The notes under the pieces are model-generated. The model was not told the DNA's origin. It did no database searches and saw only the letters and a list, made by a program, of their open reading frames with translations. A stretch of 64,000 nucleotides of DNA from Streptomyces cellulosae (GTDB taxonomy: Bacteria; Actinomycetota; Actinomycetes; Streptomycetales; Streptomycetaceae). Made by a program: the position numbers and the translations under genes. Location of the stretch: positions 153,370 through 217,369 of the forward strand of contig BNBH01000014.1 of the NCBI GenBank assembly GCA_014655195.1, given 5' to 3'. Positions 33,128 to 40,887 of this stretch are shown in pieces. Within the stretch, counting starts at the first letter, position 1. Every line of letters starts with the position of its first letter.

Positions 33128-34204
33128 CTACTTCCGGGCCAGCCGGCGCGGACGAGTGCCGAGGGGCGAGCGATCGGAGCTGGGCCGTGCAGGTCCGGTC
33201 ATGGCACGGTACGCGGCGACCTTCTGGACCAGGCCGTAGACCAGGACGCTGAGGAGCACACCCGGCTCGGCAGGCAGCAAGGTGACCGCCAGCACGGAGC
33301 TGACGCTCACGTTGTTCATCCCACAGGCGAGCGTCACCGTGGCGGCAGCCTCGCACGGCAGCCTCAACAGTCGTGCCGCGCGCCGTCCGACCTGGAAGGC
33401 CAGCAGACACGCGCCGCCCGCGGCGGCGACGGCCAGCAACGCAGGTGCCGCTGACGACAGGTCCAGCAAGGGAAAGGCGGCCGCGGCGGTCACATAGGTC
33501 AGTACGAGCACGGCGGACATCGCCACCACGGGCGCCAGGCCAAGCACCCGCCTCTCGACCCGCGGCGGGCTCAGCCACCTGCAGACCAGTCCCACGACGC
33601 ACGGCAGTGCCACGGTGAGAACCACCAGACCACGGGCGCTTCCCGCCGAAGCGGCAGGAAGCGACTCACCCAGCAGTCCGGTCGCGCTCAGAAGACCGAG
33701 CGTGGCGGGCAGGGTCAGCGGGCTGAGCAGCGCGGAGCACACCACGATGCTGATCATGGCCGCACCGTCGCCGTCTCCCCGCTGGATCCACACGGTGGCA
33801 CCGGCCGCAACCGGGGCCGCCGTCACCAGGACGAGCGCCACGGGGACGAAGGGACCGTCCTGGCCGGTCCCGGTCCCCGCCATGACCGCGACAGCGACCG
33901 GCACGACGACGAAGGGCGTGACCAGGTGCGCAGTGAGTCCGCCGAGAAGGACGGCGGGACGCCGCAGACTGGCTGCCAGTCTCCGCAGCGTCACCTGGTA
34001 GGAGGCCGCGAATAGAATCACGATGAGCAACAGCGCGGGCGGCCGCGTCCGCACGACGCCGATGTCCACACCGGCTTCGCTCAGGACGCGCCCGGGGCCC
34101 GGGAGAAGGAAAGCGATGAGGTAGGCCACGAAGGAGGCACGTCCCAGGCGGGCGTTGAGCCAGGCGGAGAGTCGGGGCAGGAGGGAGGACTGTCGTTTCG
34201 TCAT
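33128..34204 (-). CDS. BASS-family (bile acid:sodium symporter / SBF-like) transporter
   Basis: This 358-residue inner-membrane protein has about ten segments. It shows the SBF pattern of two inverted repeats with polar breaks: PFVVVPVAVAVM, TAAPVAAGATVWIQRGDGDGAAMISIV, and TVTLACGMNNVSVSSVLAVTLLP, where GMNN matches the family sodium-site region. Members carry organic anions, sulfated compounds or arsenite. The gene cluster suggests a sulfur-containing anion, but that is inference. The ATG at 34204 gives the usual length. Confidence 0.82.
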   Translation of the reverse strand: MTKRQSSLLPRLSAWLNARLGRASFVAYLIAFLLPGPGRVLSEAGVDIGVVRTRPPALLLIVILFAASYQVTLRRLAASLRRPAVLLGGLTAHLVTPFVVVPVAVAVMAGTGTGQDGPFVPVALVLVTAAPVAAGATVWIQRGDGDGAAMISIVVCSALLSPLTLPATLGLLSATGLLGESLPAASAGSARGLVVLTVALPCVVGLVCRWLSPPRVERRVLGLAPVVAMSAVLVLTYVTAAAAFPLLDLSSAAPALLAVAAAGGACLLAFQVGRRAARLLRLPCEAAATVTLACGMNNVSVSSVLAVTLLPAEPGVLLSVLVYGLVQKVAAYRAMTGPARPSSDRSPLGTRPRRLARK

Positions 34205-34469
34205 GAAAGGCTCCGGGAGACAGGAATGAACGTGACGGGCACGCGGAACACGCGGATCGCGCCCGCACCACGACCGGCGGCGGAGCCGATGGGTAGGCCG
34301 CCAGGCCGGGACGAGTGAAAGGTCGCGGGCAACAGGTCCGCGGGCACCGCAGGAGAAGATGCGGTGACTGGGGTGTTCAGAACATGACGCCGTCCTACGC
34401 CGGCTCAGCCCCGGATCCGTTGGGGGCTTGCCCGCCGACGCGTCGGCCGTCTGTCAGGTCACGCCGCCT

Positions 34470-34847
34470 CTACACCTGCATGCGCTCGGTTGATTGCCTG
34501 CCTGCGCCGGCGGCGAGGGGCCCGGTCGGAAGGACAGGGCCCGGGACCGCCTCGTGCGGTCGGACGAGGTCCAGAGAAGACGCCGGTGTCGGTTCCTTGT
34601 CCAGGGACTCACGGATAGGCAGTTCCGCAGTGGGCTCAGGAGCCTTCACGCCCGCCGGGACACACGTCTCAGCACGGCTGTCGACGATGTCCGAATCCGC
34701 CGCCAGGGCGACAGCCGTCCGCTGGCCGGCCGACGGCGCCGACCCGACAAGGTGACGCTTCGCCTGGCACCCGCCCAGCGCGGCAGTCAGGACAGCACAC
34801 ACGACGAGCAGGGCCCACACCACCCTCGCTCGGCGCGCCCGCAACAC
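34470..34847 (-). CDS. putative small lipoprotein
   Basis: From a GTG at 34847 (GAAGGGG 6 bases upstream) a 125-residue protein starts with a basic stretch, a hydrophobic core VVWALLVVCAVLTAALG, and a lipobox LGGC (Cys23). The mature part is polar with one more Cys. The frame is open upstream, but only this start gives a lipoprotein signal. Like the exported protein at 30060 it ends Gln-Val-stop with the same last bases CAGGTGTAG. Function is unknown. Confidence 0.5.
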   Translation of the reverse strand: MLRARRARVVWALLVVCAVLTAALGGCQAKRHLVGSAPSAGQRTAVALAADSDIVDSRAETCVPAGVKAPEPTAELPIRESLDKEPTPASSLDLVRPHEAVPGPVLPTGPLAAGAGRQSTERMQV

Positions 34848-35037
34848 CACTGACCCCTTCGCCGGAAATGTCCTCCCGAGCACGGTACAGAGGACTTGCG
34901 CTACGACGAGCGCGACGCGCCCGCGCCCGCCGCACTGCCCTCCGGCTGACATCGTCTTCTCCGAAGTCACCGGCCTTGGGATTGGTGCCGCCGTTGACGC
35001 TGAGGTTGATCACGGTGTGAGCGGCGCCCAGGAACGG

Positions 35038-35346
35038 TCACAGGAGGCAGCCGACCGGGTCTCCGCCGAGGTCATCGGCAAGCACGATGGTGGCCCCGAC
35101 GCGTTTGCCCACCGGCTCGCGGCGCACCTCGGAAGCTCTGGCACACGGCCATGTGGTCTCCAGGCCGTGCTGTCCTACCCGGCCCGGACCTGATGGACAG
35201 GCCGCCGGCAATGCCGGGTCGGTGTCCCAGACACTGACCTTGATCGTGTCACCGCTGACCTCCAGGCCCAGCAGGCAGGGACCGGTGCGTACTTGTAGGC
35301 GTTGGTGATCAGCTCGCTGACGACCAGGTGCACGGTGCCCATCGCA
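35038..35346 (-). pseudogene. fragment of an RsbW-like HATPase regulator gene
   Basis: On the minus strand the remains of an anti-sigma-factor-type ATP-binding protein are readable. VHLVVSELITNAYKY is the N-box region, followed after a frameshift near 35292 by LLGLEVSGDTIKVSVWDTDPALP, GRVGQHGLE (the glycine box) and EVRREPVGKRVGATIVLADD. The start is missing and the two parts are in different frames, so no functional product is expected. Intact family members are very common in Streptomyces. Confidence 0.7.
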
Positions 35347-35389
35347 CGGTCGGAACCGGGGGTAGTCGGTCTGTACCCGGCCCGTAGCC

Positions 35390-36012
35390 GCCATCGCGGC
35401 CAGCCGCGCCCCCCTGCTCCCGCTCAGCCACCGACAGACTTTCGTCGTTGGCGAGGAAACACCCCAGCAGCTTCTCGCCCGCCACGATTCAGTCGCGGAC
35501 GGTGGCCACGTCGGAGCGTGCGGCGGCCATGACAGCCTGGAACTCGCGATCAGAGTATCCCGGACGCCCAGCCTGCTGGGCGTCCACGCCGTGCCCGGGC
35601 TGCCCGGCGTAGTCCAGTACGGCCCTGTCCAGCCGGTCCTGACCGGGCCGGACGCGCACGATCCGCAGCAGGTCCTGCAGGTGCCGGCAGGCGGACTTCT
35701 CCCCACACGTCTGCCGACTGCGTCATCAGGTACCGCTCCAGGTGACGCACCCGCGGGGTCCTCAACCTGTTGTGGCGGTTCTGCGAGCCTGTCCAGGAGC
35801 AGCAGAAACCGCTTGATCGTTTGGCCACTGGCTGTTTGCCGCCCGCTGCGTGCGGCGCCCGCCTCCGGGCCCGATCCTCACCCCAAGCGCATGCGCGAAG
35901 TCCAGTGCAGCCCGGGCAGCGACACCTCCTAGAACGGGAACACATGCTCGCGGCCGTCCTCACCGGCGAACCGCACCACAGGCGCCCCGCCGTCCTCGGT
36001 GTCGAAGCCGCG
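35390..36012 (-). pseudogene. degraded tyrosine-recombinase-like (integrase) gene
   Basis: Pieces in several minus-strand frames look like the N-terminal half of streptomycete site-specific recombinase-like proteins. They are GLRGFDTEDGGAPVVRF, REHVFPF, EVSLPGLHW, RFLLLLDRLAEPPQQ, HLQDLLRIVRVRPGQDRLDRAVLDYAGQPG and GYSDREFQAVMAAARSDVATVRD. At least two stop codons and several frame changes break it, and no catalytic Arg-His-Arg-Tyr part is seen. It abuts the conjugative element and may be its dead integrase or that of a neighbour. The family call is from memory of similar proteins. Confidence 0.5.
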
Positions 36013-36039
36013 CAAACCGACGCCCTCGGCCCAAAGAAG

Positions 36040-36078
36040 AAGGGTGGGCCGCCACACCTCGGTAACCGGCCCACCCTT
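36040..36078 (-). terminator. terminator after the DNA methyltransferase gene
   Basis: A perfect 12-bp stem (AAGGGTGGGCCG and its complement) with a 15-base loop, followed on the minus strand by TTCTTCTTT, lies 33 bases beyond the methyltransferase stop. Confidence 0.85.
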
Positions 36079-36111
36079 GTGGAATCAGCGATGGTCTCGT
36101 TGGTCTGGGCG

Positions 36112-36858
36112 TCATGCTTCCGGTCCAGCCAGTTCGACGTCCTGTTGCGTGAGTTCGGACCGGAGGCGTTCATCGGCGATCTCGGCGTAATGGTCGGAGA
36201 GTTCGATGCCGATGAAGTTGCGGCCTTCGCGGAGGGCGGCGATGCCGGTGGAGCCGCTGCCGGTGAACATGTCGAGGACCGTGCCGTCCTCGCGGCAGAT
36301 CTGAACGAGCTGGCGCATGACGTCAACGGGCTTCTGGGTGATGTGGACGCGGTCCTTGCGGGGCTGGGACGCGGTGAAGTCGCCGGGCAGGTAGAGATCC
36401 CTGGTGTTGTCGAGGCGGCCCCTGGTACCCCAGACGATGAACTCGGCGGACTGCTTGAAGCCTCCCTTACGGGGGCGGCTGGCCGGTTTGATCCAGGGGA
36501 TGATGCCCTGCCAGGTCCAGCCGGCCATCTGCAACGCGTCTGCTGTGGTGGGCAACTGCCTCCAGTCGGTGAAGACGAGGGCGGGGGCGGTCTCGACGGA
36601 GGCACGGTAGGCCTGGGTGAGCAGGTCGGTGAGCCAGGCGCGGTAACTGCGCTGGTCGCGGTTCTCCCCCGGGAACGAGGCGAGGTCGTGGGCGCTGTTT
36701 GCGGTGACGTACTTGTCGCGAGCGCTGCGGCTGGTGCGTTCGGCGCTGGTACGACCGCCTGAGTTGTAGGGCGGGTCGGTGACGACGGCGTGGACGCTGG
36801 CGTCGGGGATGGTCTTGAGGACAGTCAGGGCGTCACCGCGGTGGAGCGTGTAGCTCAA
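36112..36858 (-). CDS. site-specific DNA methyltransferase (N6-adenine or N4-cytosine, beta class)
   Basis: This 248-residue protein has the catalytic motif DPPY at 28-31 and, near residue 200, the SAM-binding motif DMFTGSGSTGIAAL. That order is typical of beta-class amino-methyltransferases. It ends FIGIELSDHYAEIADERL. No restriction gene is adjacent, so it looks like a solitary enzyme that could protect the conjugative element from host restriction. The start is a TTG at 36858, where the conserved MSYTLHRGDALTVL begins; the ribosome site is weak. Confidence 0.9.
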   Translation of the reverse strand: MSYTLHRGDALTVLKTIPDASVHAVVTDPPYNSGGRTSAERTSRSARDKYVTANSAHDLASFPGENRDQRSYRAWLTDLLTQAYRASVETAPALVFTDWRQLPTTADALQMAGWTWQGIIPWIKPASRPRKGGFKQSAEFIVWGTRGRLDNTRDLYLPGDFTASQPRKDRVHITQKPVDVMRQLVQICREDGTVLDMFTGSGSTGIAALREGRNFIGIELSDHYAEIADERLRSELTQQDVELAGPEA

Positions 36859-37198
36859 GAGGCAGGCCTTTCTGGGGTGCTTGGGGTGAACGAGCCGGAC
36901 GGTAGCTGAAGATTCCGGCCGCTCCTCGGCGATGACCGGCTGGCGTGCGGCGTCCTGCGTTGGTCGTTTGGTGCGGCCGGATTCGGCGTCTACCGTCTCG
37001 CCCCGTCAGCCCGATCTCCGAGAGAAGCGGGCTCTGACCTGCATGTTTTCGCCATCTACTGTCCTCGCCGGAAGGGGTTCCCGTGTGCTGTCCGAGATTA
37101 GGAGCGCGGCTGGTTGCCGCGCTCCTTCCGGGGCGGGGCCGGTGGAGTACCGGTCCCGCCGTCCGTCGGCCCACGTTGTCGCACTACCAGGAAGGTTC
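36859..37198 (+). promoter_or_regulatory. long 5' region of the transfer operon with hairpins
   Basis: These 340 bases between the methyltransferase and the transfer operon contain no convincing gene. A weak stem AGCCCG/CGGGCT (37008-37033) is followed by a perfect 10-bp hairpin GGAGCGCGGC/GCCGCGCTCC with a TGGTT loop (37101-37125). The second could act as terminator or attenuator upstream of the leader peptide and the secretion genes. Confidence 0.5.
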
Positions 37199-37267
37199 AT
37201 GCCCGAGATATCCCCGCGCCCCGGGACGGTCGCGAGTCAGTCGGCCGACGAGGAAGTGGTCCGGTGA
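37199..37267 (+). CDS. 22-residue leader peptide of the type IV secretion operon
   Basis: An ATG at 37199 has AGGAAGG 3 bases upstream and opens 22 codons (MPEISPRPGTVASQSADEEVVR). The TGA overlaps the GTG start of the next gene (GTGA), which suggests coupled translation. It is unrelated to known families. The close coupling and the upstream hairpin suggest a role in controlling expression. Confidence 0.45.
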   Translation: MPEISPRPGTVASQSADEEVVR

Positions 37268-38370
37268 AAAAGGCCGGCCTGGTGGTCGCCGCACTGGCCT
37301 GCTCTCCGTTCCTGCTGGCGGTGCCGGTCGTGTTCGCGGCGAATGAGGCGGTCTCGGCTTCGTGCCAGTCCTCGGCAGGGCAGTCCGTGGATGCTGCAGA
37401 TGTTGCCGCTCAGGTGGAGGACATCCTGGGTAGCGGCTCCGACGACGAGGTGTCGGTTCCTGGGCTGTCGTCGCCGGCTGAACAGATTCCGAACGCCCGG
37501 GTCGTTACGGCCACCGGGATCGCGATGCAGATCCCTGCCCGTGGTCAGGTCGTCGCCCTGGCCACCGCGTTGCAGGAGAGCGGCCTGCGGAACCTGACGT
37601 ACGGGGACCGGGACTCGGTCGGCCTGTTCCAGCAGCGCCCGTCCCGGGGATGGGGCACGGTGCAGGAGATCCTCGATCCGGCCTATGCGTCGACGAAGTT
37701 CTACGAGGGCCTGCGCAAGGTCTCGGGCTGGGAGTCGATGACCGTCACCCAGGCGGCGCAGGCCGTGCAGCGCAGCGGCTTCCCGGACGCCTACGCGAAG
37801 TGGGAGCCGCTGGCCACCGCGCTTCAGGAGGCCTTGGCACCGGGCCTCGACAACGGGGAACACGCCGATCAGATCGGCAGCGCCGTCGCCTTCGAGTCCT
37901 GTTCCAGCGAGGACGGGTCCCGGTTCGGTGAGATCCCCGCAGGAGCCCTGCCGGACGGCTACACCGTCCCTGCTGACGCTCCGACCACGGCTCGTACGGC
38001 GATCCGGTGGGCGTTGGAGCAGCTCGATACCCCGTATCAGTGGGGCGGGAGTTGTACCGACGCGCACGGTCCGGATCCGATGGGCCGGTGCGACTGTTCG
38101 TCGCTGATGCAGCAGTCCTACCGTGCGGCCGGTGTCACGCTGGCCCGTACGACGTACGGCCAGGTCAAGGAGGGCAGGGCCGTCTCGGTCGACGCCCTGA
38201 GGCCGGGCGATCTGTTGTTCACGGAGGGCTCGGCATCCGCACCCGAGCATGTCGGTATGTACATCGGCGAGGACCTGGTCATCCACGCACCACGGACCGG
38301 TGACGTGGTCCGCATCGTGACGCTGAAGTCGTGGAAGAGCGACGTCCTCGCTGCCCGCCGCGTCATCTGA
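37264..38370 (+). CDS. VirB1-like cell-wall hydrolase with NlpC/P60 domain
   Basis: This 368-residue exported protein has a signal segment (about 4-26), a lysozyme-like region (about 80-190, with ALQESGLRNLTYGDRDSVGLFQQRPS), and a C-terminal NlpC/P60 peptidase domain. The catalytic Cys is in GRCDCSSLMQQSYRAAG (about 280) and the His in EHVGMYIG. It opens the peptidoglycan for the transfer channel, like VirB1 or the TcpG group. The GTG at 37264 overlaps the leader stop. It is the first structural gene of the rightward operon. Confidence 0.9.
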   Translation: MKKAGLVVAALACSPFLLAVPVVFAANEAVSASCQSSAGQSVDAADVAAQVEDILGSGSDDEVSVPGLSSPAEQIPNARVVTATGIAMQIPARGQVVALATALQESGLRNLTYGDRDSVGLFQQRPSRGWGTVQEILDPAYASTKFYEGLRKVSGWESMTVTQAAQAVQRSGFPDAYAKWEPLATALQEALAPGLDNGEHADQIGSAVAFESCSSEDGSRFGEIPAGALPDGYTVPADAPTTARTAIRWALEQLDTPYQWGGSCTDAHGPDPMGRCDCSSLMQQSYRAAGVTLARTTYGQVKEGRAVSVDALRPGDLLFTEGSASAPEHVGMYIGEDLVIHAPRTGDVVRIVTLKSWKSDVLAARRVI

Positions 38371-38442
38371 CCCGCTCCTCCCCCGCAGCCCGCTTCGCTT
38401 CCCTCTCACCCACTCACTTGAATTAGAACTGGAGTTTCAATT

Positions 38443-38751
38443 ATGCATGCTCTCGACGCGGTCGTGCAGCTCGCCTACGACCCCGGTATCAGCCCCAACG
38501 AGGGCGGCCTGCCAGGCCTGTCGGTGCTGAAGGAGGTCATGGGGTCGATCAACCTGTTCGGGCTGATCGCCGTGGTCGGCTCGATGGCCGTGTCCGCCGG
38601 TGTGTGGGCCTGGGGCCACCACAGCGGAGGGCACCAGGCAGAGGCGAACGGCAAGAAGGGAGTGCTGGTGTCCGCCGGTGCCGCACTGCTACTCGGGGCC
38701 GCGAACGGCATCGTGACGTTCTTCTCCACGCTCGGATCGCAGGTCCGCTGA
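38443..38751 (+). CDS. small membrane protein, VirB2/pilin-like (DUF6112 type)
   Basis: This 102-residue protein has two hydrophobic segments (about 38-56 and 75-95) separated by a short hydrophilic loop HHSGGHQAEANGKK. That is the layout of VirB2-like pilins and the DUF6112 proteins found in actinobacterial conjugation operons. It lies between the cell-wall hydrolase and the VirB8-like gene, where a pilin or channel subunit is expected. The stop is one base from the next start. Confidence 0.75.
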   Translation: MHALDAVVQLAYDPGISPNEGGLPGLSVLKEVMGSINLFGLIAVVGSMAVSAGVWAWGHHSGGHQAEANGKKGVLVSAGAALLLGAANGIVTFFSTLGSQVR

Positions 38752-38752
38752 C

Positions 38753-39424
38753 ATGACGCAGCGCTCCTACTCCCGCGGCCGAAGGCAGACAGGCCAGCGG
38801 GTCCTGCTCGGCTGCGCAGTGCTGACCGTTCTGGTCGCGGTCGCCGGCCTCGTCGGATACCTCACCCGCGCCGACGACTCGCCCGCCGACCGCCCTTCTC
38901 CTACCCAGGCGACGCCGCCCTCAGCGCCCAAGAGCGCCCCCGGCAAGGCTGACGGCCCTGGTGCCGTGAAGGCTCCGCCCGCGACCCGTGACCCCCTGGC
39001 CTTCGCCAAGGCGGCGGCGGTGGCGCTGTGGTCGTACGACACACGGACGACCACCCAGCCGCGCCATCTCACCGTCCTGCACCGGTGGCTGTCCGACGAG
39101 AAGAAGTACACGGACAAGGAGTCGGTCGACGCCCTGGTCCCCTCCCCCGTGCTCTGGGGCCGGATGGCCGACCAGGACCAGTACGCCACCGCTACAGCCG
39201 ACGAGACCCGGTTCCCGGACGCGTTCAGCCGCGCCCTCCAGGACGACCCGGGTGCGATCTCGAAGGTGCGCATCTACGCCGTGACCGTCTCCGGCAAGCA
39301 GAAGGTCGCCTGGAAGGGAGCACCCAAGGGCGGGGCGGAAGCCCGGACCGTGACCCTCGCCGTTCAGTGCCGGCCGTCGCAGAACTGCGCGCTCGCCGGT
39401 GTCCTGCCCACCGTGGCGCCCTGA
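38753..39424 (+). CDS. VirB8/TcpC-like conjugal transfer protein
   Basis: This 223-residue protein has a short cytoplasmic N-terminus, one membrane segment (about 18-36), a Pro-rich linker (about 42-75), and a globular domain of about 140 residues. That domain has the NTF2-like feel of VirB8 and TcpC (FAKAAAVALWSYDTRTTTQPRHLTVLHRWLSDEK). Two Cys near the end (VQCRPSQNCALAG) may pair. Such proteins form the assembly scaffold of type IV secretion systems. Confidence 0.75.
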   Translation: MTQRSYSRGRRQTGQRVLLGCAVLTVLVAVAGLVGYLTRADDSPADRPSPTQATPPSAPKSAPGKADGPGAVKAPPATRDPLAFAKAAAVALWSYDTRTTTQPRHLTVLHRWLSDEKKYTDKESVDALVPSPVLWGRMADQDQYATATADETRFPDAFSRALQDDPGAISKVRIYAVTVSGKQKVAWKGAPKGGAEARTVTLAVQCRPSQNCALAGVLPTVAP

Positions 39425-39455
39425 CCGCCCCTAGCCCGAAAGGAGGTGCGCCTTC

Positions 39456-40802
39456 ATGGACGTGTGTGACCTGCCGCTGATGGACAAGGTCTGCGGACCG
39501 ATCGACTTCCTCTCGAACCCGGCCGGTTCGATCACCGACAGCATCGGCGCGTGGATCGCCAAGAGCGTCGGCGAGATGGTCGCCAGCGCCGCCGACCTCG
39601 CCGCGGACGCAGTCGACTCCACGACCACGATCGACCTCAACGCGGGATGGTTCCGCGAGAACTACGAACTCCTGCTGCCCATCGGCCTGGTGCTCACCGT
39701 CGGCACCTTCTGCCTTCAGCTCATCATGGCCGCCTGGCGGCGAGACGAACGCGCCCTGGCCCAGGCCGCCGTCGGCACCATGACCGGTGTCCTGTTCAGC
39801 TTCTGCGCCGTCTCCTTCACCGCGGTGGCCGTCACCGTCGTCGACGCGTTGTCCGCCGGGCTGTTCAAAGCGGCGAACACCTCGGTCGACGACGCCGTCC
39901 GCCGCGTCGTGAACGCCGCGAACATGGGACAGATGTTCTCACTCGGCTGGGCCGTCGCCGCGATCGTCGGGCTGGGCTGCGCGATCGGCGCGTTCCTGTA
40001 CTGGGGCGTAATGGTGGCCCGCAAGGTCGGTGTCCTGGTCATGGTGACCCTGGCGGTCTTCGCCGGAGCTGGTGGCGGCTGGGAGATCGCCCGGCGCTGG
40101 CGACGCGGCTGGACCGAGGCCACGGCCACCCTGGTCATCTCGAAACTGCTGATGACCGTGGTCTTCCTGCTGGGCGTGTCCGCGATCGGCAAGGCCGATC
40201 CGCACGACGGCCTTGCCGCACTCTCCGATGCCATGGCCGGCATCGTCGTGATGGTCCTGGTGCTGCTCTGTCCGTACGCCACCTACAAGTTCGTGCACTG
40301 GGCCGGTGACAGCGGCCGTCCGGAGGACCTGCATCGCGGCAGTGTCGCGGGCATGGCCGTGACGGCTGGGGCTGTGAAGACCGCGGCCGGCCTGGCGATG
40401 CGGGCATCCACCGGGACGCCGTCGCCGCAGGGTCCGGCAGCGGTGCCGGGGGTCGGTGGCGGCGGGGTGGCGTCCGGCATCGATCCGACCGGGGGCCGCT
40501 TCAGCAAGGAGGGCATCGACGGTGGTGCGTCCCAGAAGCCGACGCAGTTCCGCTTCGGCGAGGATCCTGACGCAGACGGGGACAAGGGCCGTCCGCTCAT
40601 CCAGCGGCCGGGCATCCCGCCACTGATCACACGCCCGTCGGCGGACGGCGCTGCTGTCCCTGCCGCTGTATCAGCCGCGCCTCTCCCCCAGGGGCCAGCC
40701 GTCAGCGCCGGCTCGGTCCACCCCTCGACAAATCCCGCGACGTCGGGATCGGGCCAGCCGGCTCCTGCTTCCTGGACCGTCCAGCCACCCGAAGGATCCT
40801 GA
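39456..40802 (+). CDS. VirB6/TrbL-like polytopic transfer protein
   Basis: This 448-residue protein has about six membrane segments between residues 70 and 280 and a long Pro- and Gly-rich cytoplasmic tail, as in TrbL/VirB6 channel proteins. The N-terminus CDLPLMDKVCGPIDFLSNPAGSITDSIGAWIAKSVGEM is typical of the actinobacterial version. GGAGGTG precedes the ATG. It should form the inner-membrane pore of the transfer machine with the VirB8-like and VirB4-like proteins. Confidence 0.85.
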   Translation: MDVCDLPLMDKVCGPIDFLSNPAGSITDSIGAWIAKSVGEMVASAADLAADAVDSTTTIDLNAGWFRENYELLLPIGLVLTVGTFCLQLIMAAWRRDERALAQAAVGTMTGVLFSFCAVSFTAVAVTVVDALSAGLFKAANTSVDDAVRRVVNAANMGQMFSLGWAVAAIVGLGCAIGAFLYWGVMVARKVGVLVMVTLAVFAGAGGGWEIARRWRRGWTEATATLVISKLLMTVVFLLGVSAIGKADPHDGLAALSDAMAGIVVMVLVLLCPYATYKFVHWAGDSGRPEDLHRGSVAGMAVTAGAVKTAAGLAMRASTGTPSPQGPAAVPGVGGGGVASGIDPTGGRFSKEGIDGGASQKPTQFRFGEDPDADGDKGRPLIQRPGIPPLITRPSADGAAVPAAVSAAPLPQGPAVSAGSVHPSTNPATSGSGQPAPASWTVQPPEGS

Positions 40803-40810
40803 CGACCTCG

Positions 40811-40841
40811 GTGGGGGCGGCGCCTCAGGCCGCCCCCACCA
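40811..40841 (+). terminator. hairpin inside the transfer operon (partial terminator or mRNA processing site)
   Basis: A perfect 12-bp stem (GGTGGGGGCGGC and its complement) with a 7-base loop lies 8 bases after the VirB6-like stop and 46 bases before the SCO6880 start. It may reduce downstream expression. Confidence 0.6.
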
Positions 40842-40887
40842 TCAGCGCCCCCTCCGACTTGCTCGCTCCCTCGCCCATGGATGTGCC

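Noticed and set aside
34315..34755. Plus-strand frame of 146 codons opposite the small lipoprotein
   Set aside because: No ribosome site and no protein-like pattern; the minus strand has a clear lipobox signal.
37237..38409. 390-codon minus-strand frame opposite the NlpC/P60 gene
   Set aside because: Arg/Gly-rich antisense shadow; the plus strand shows a signal peptide and the NlpC/P60 catalytic motifs.
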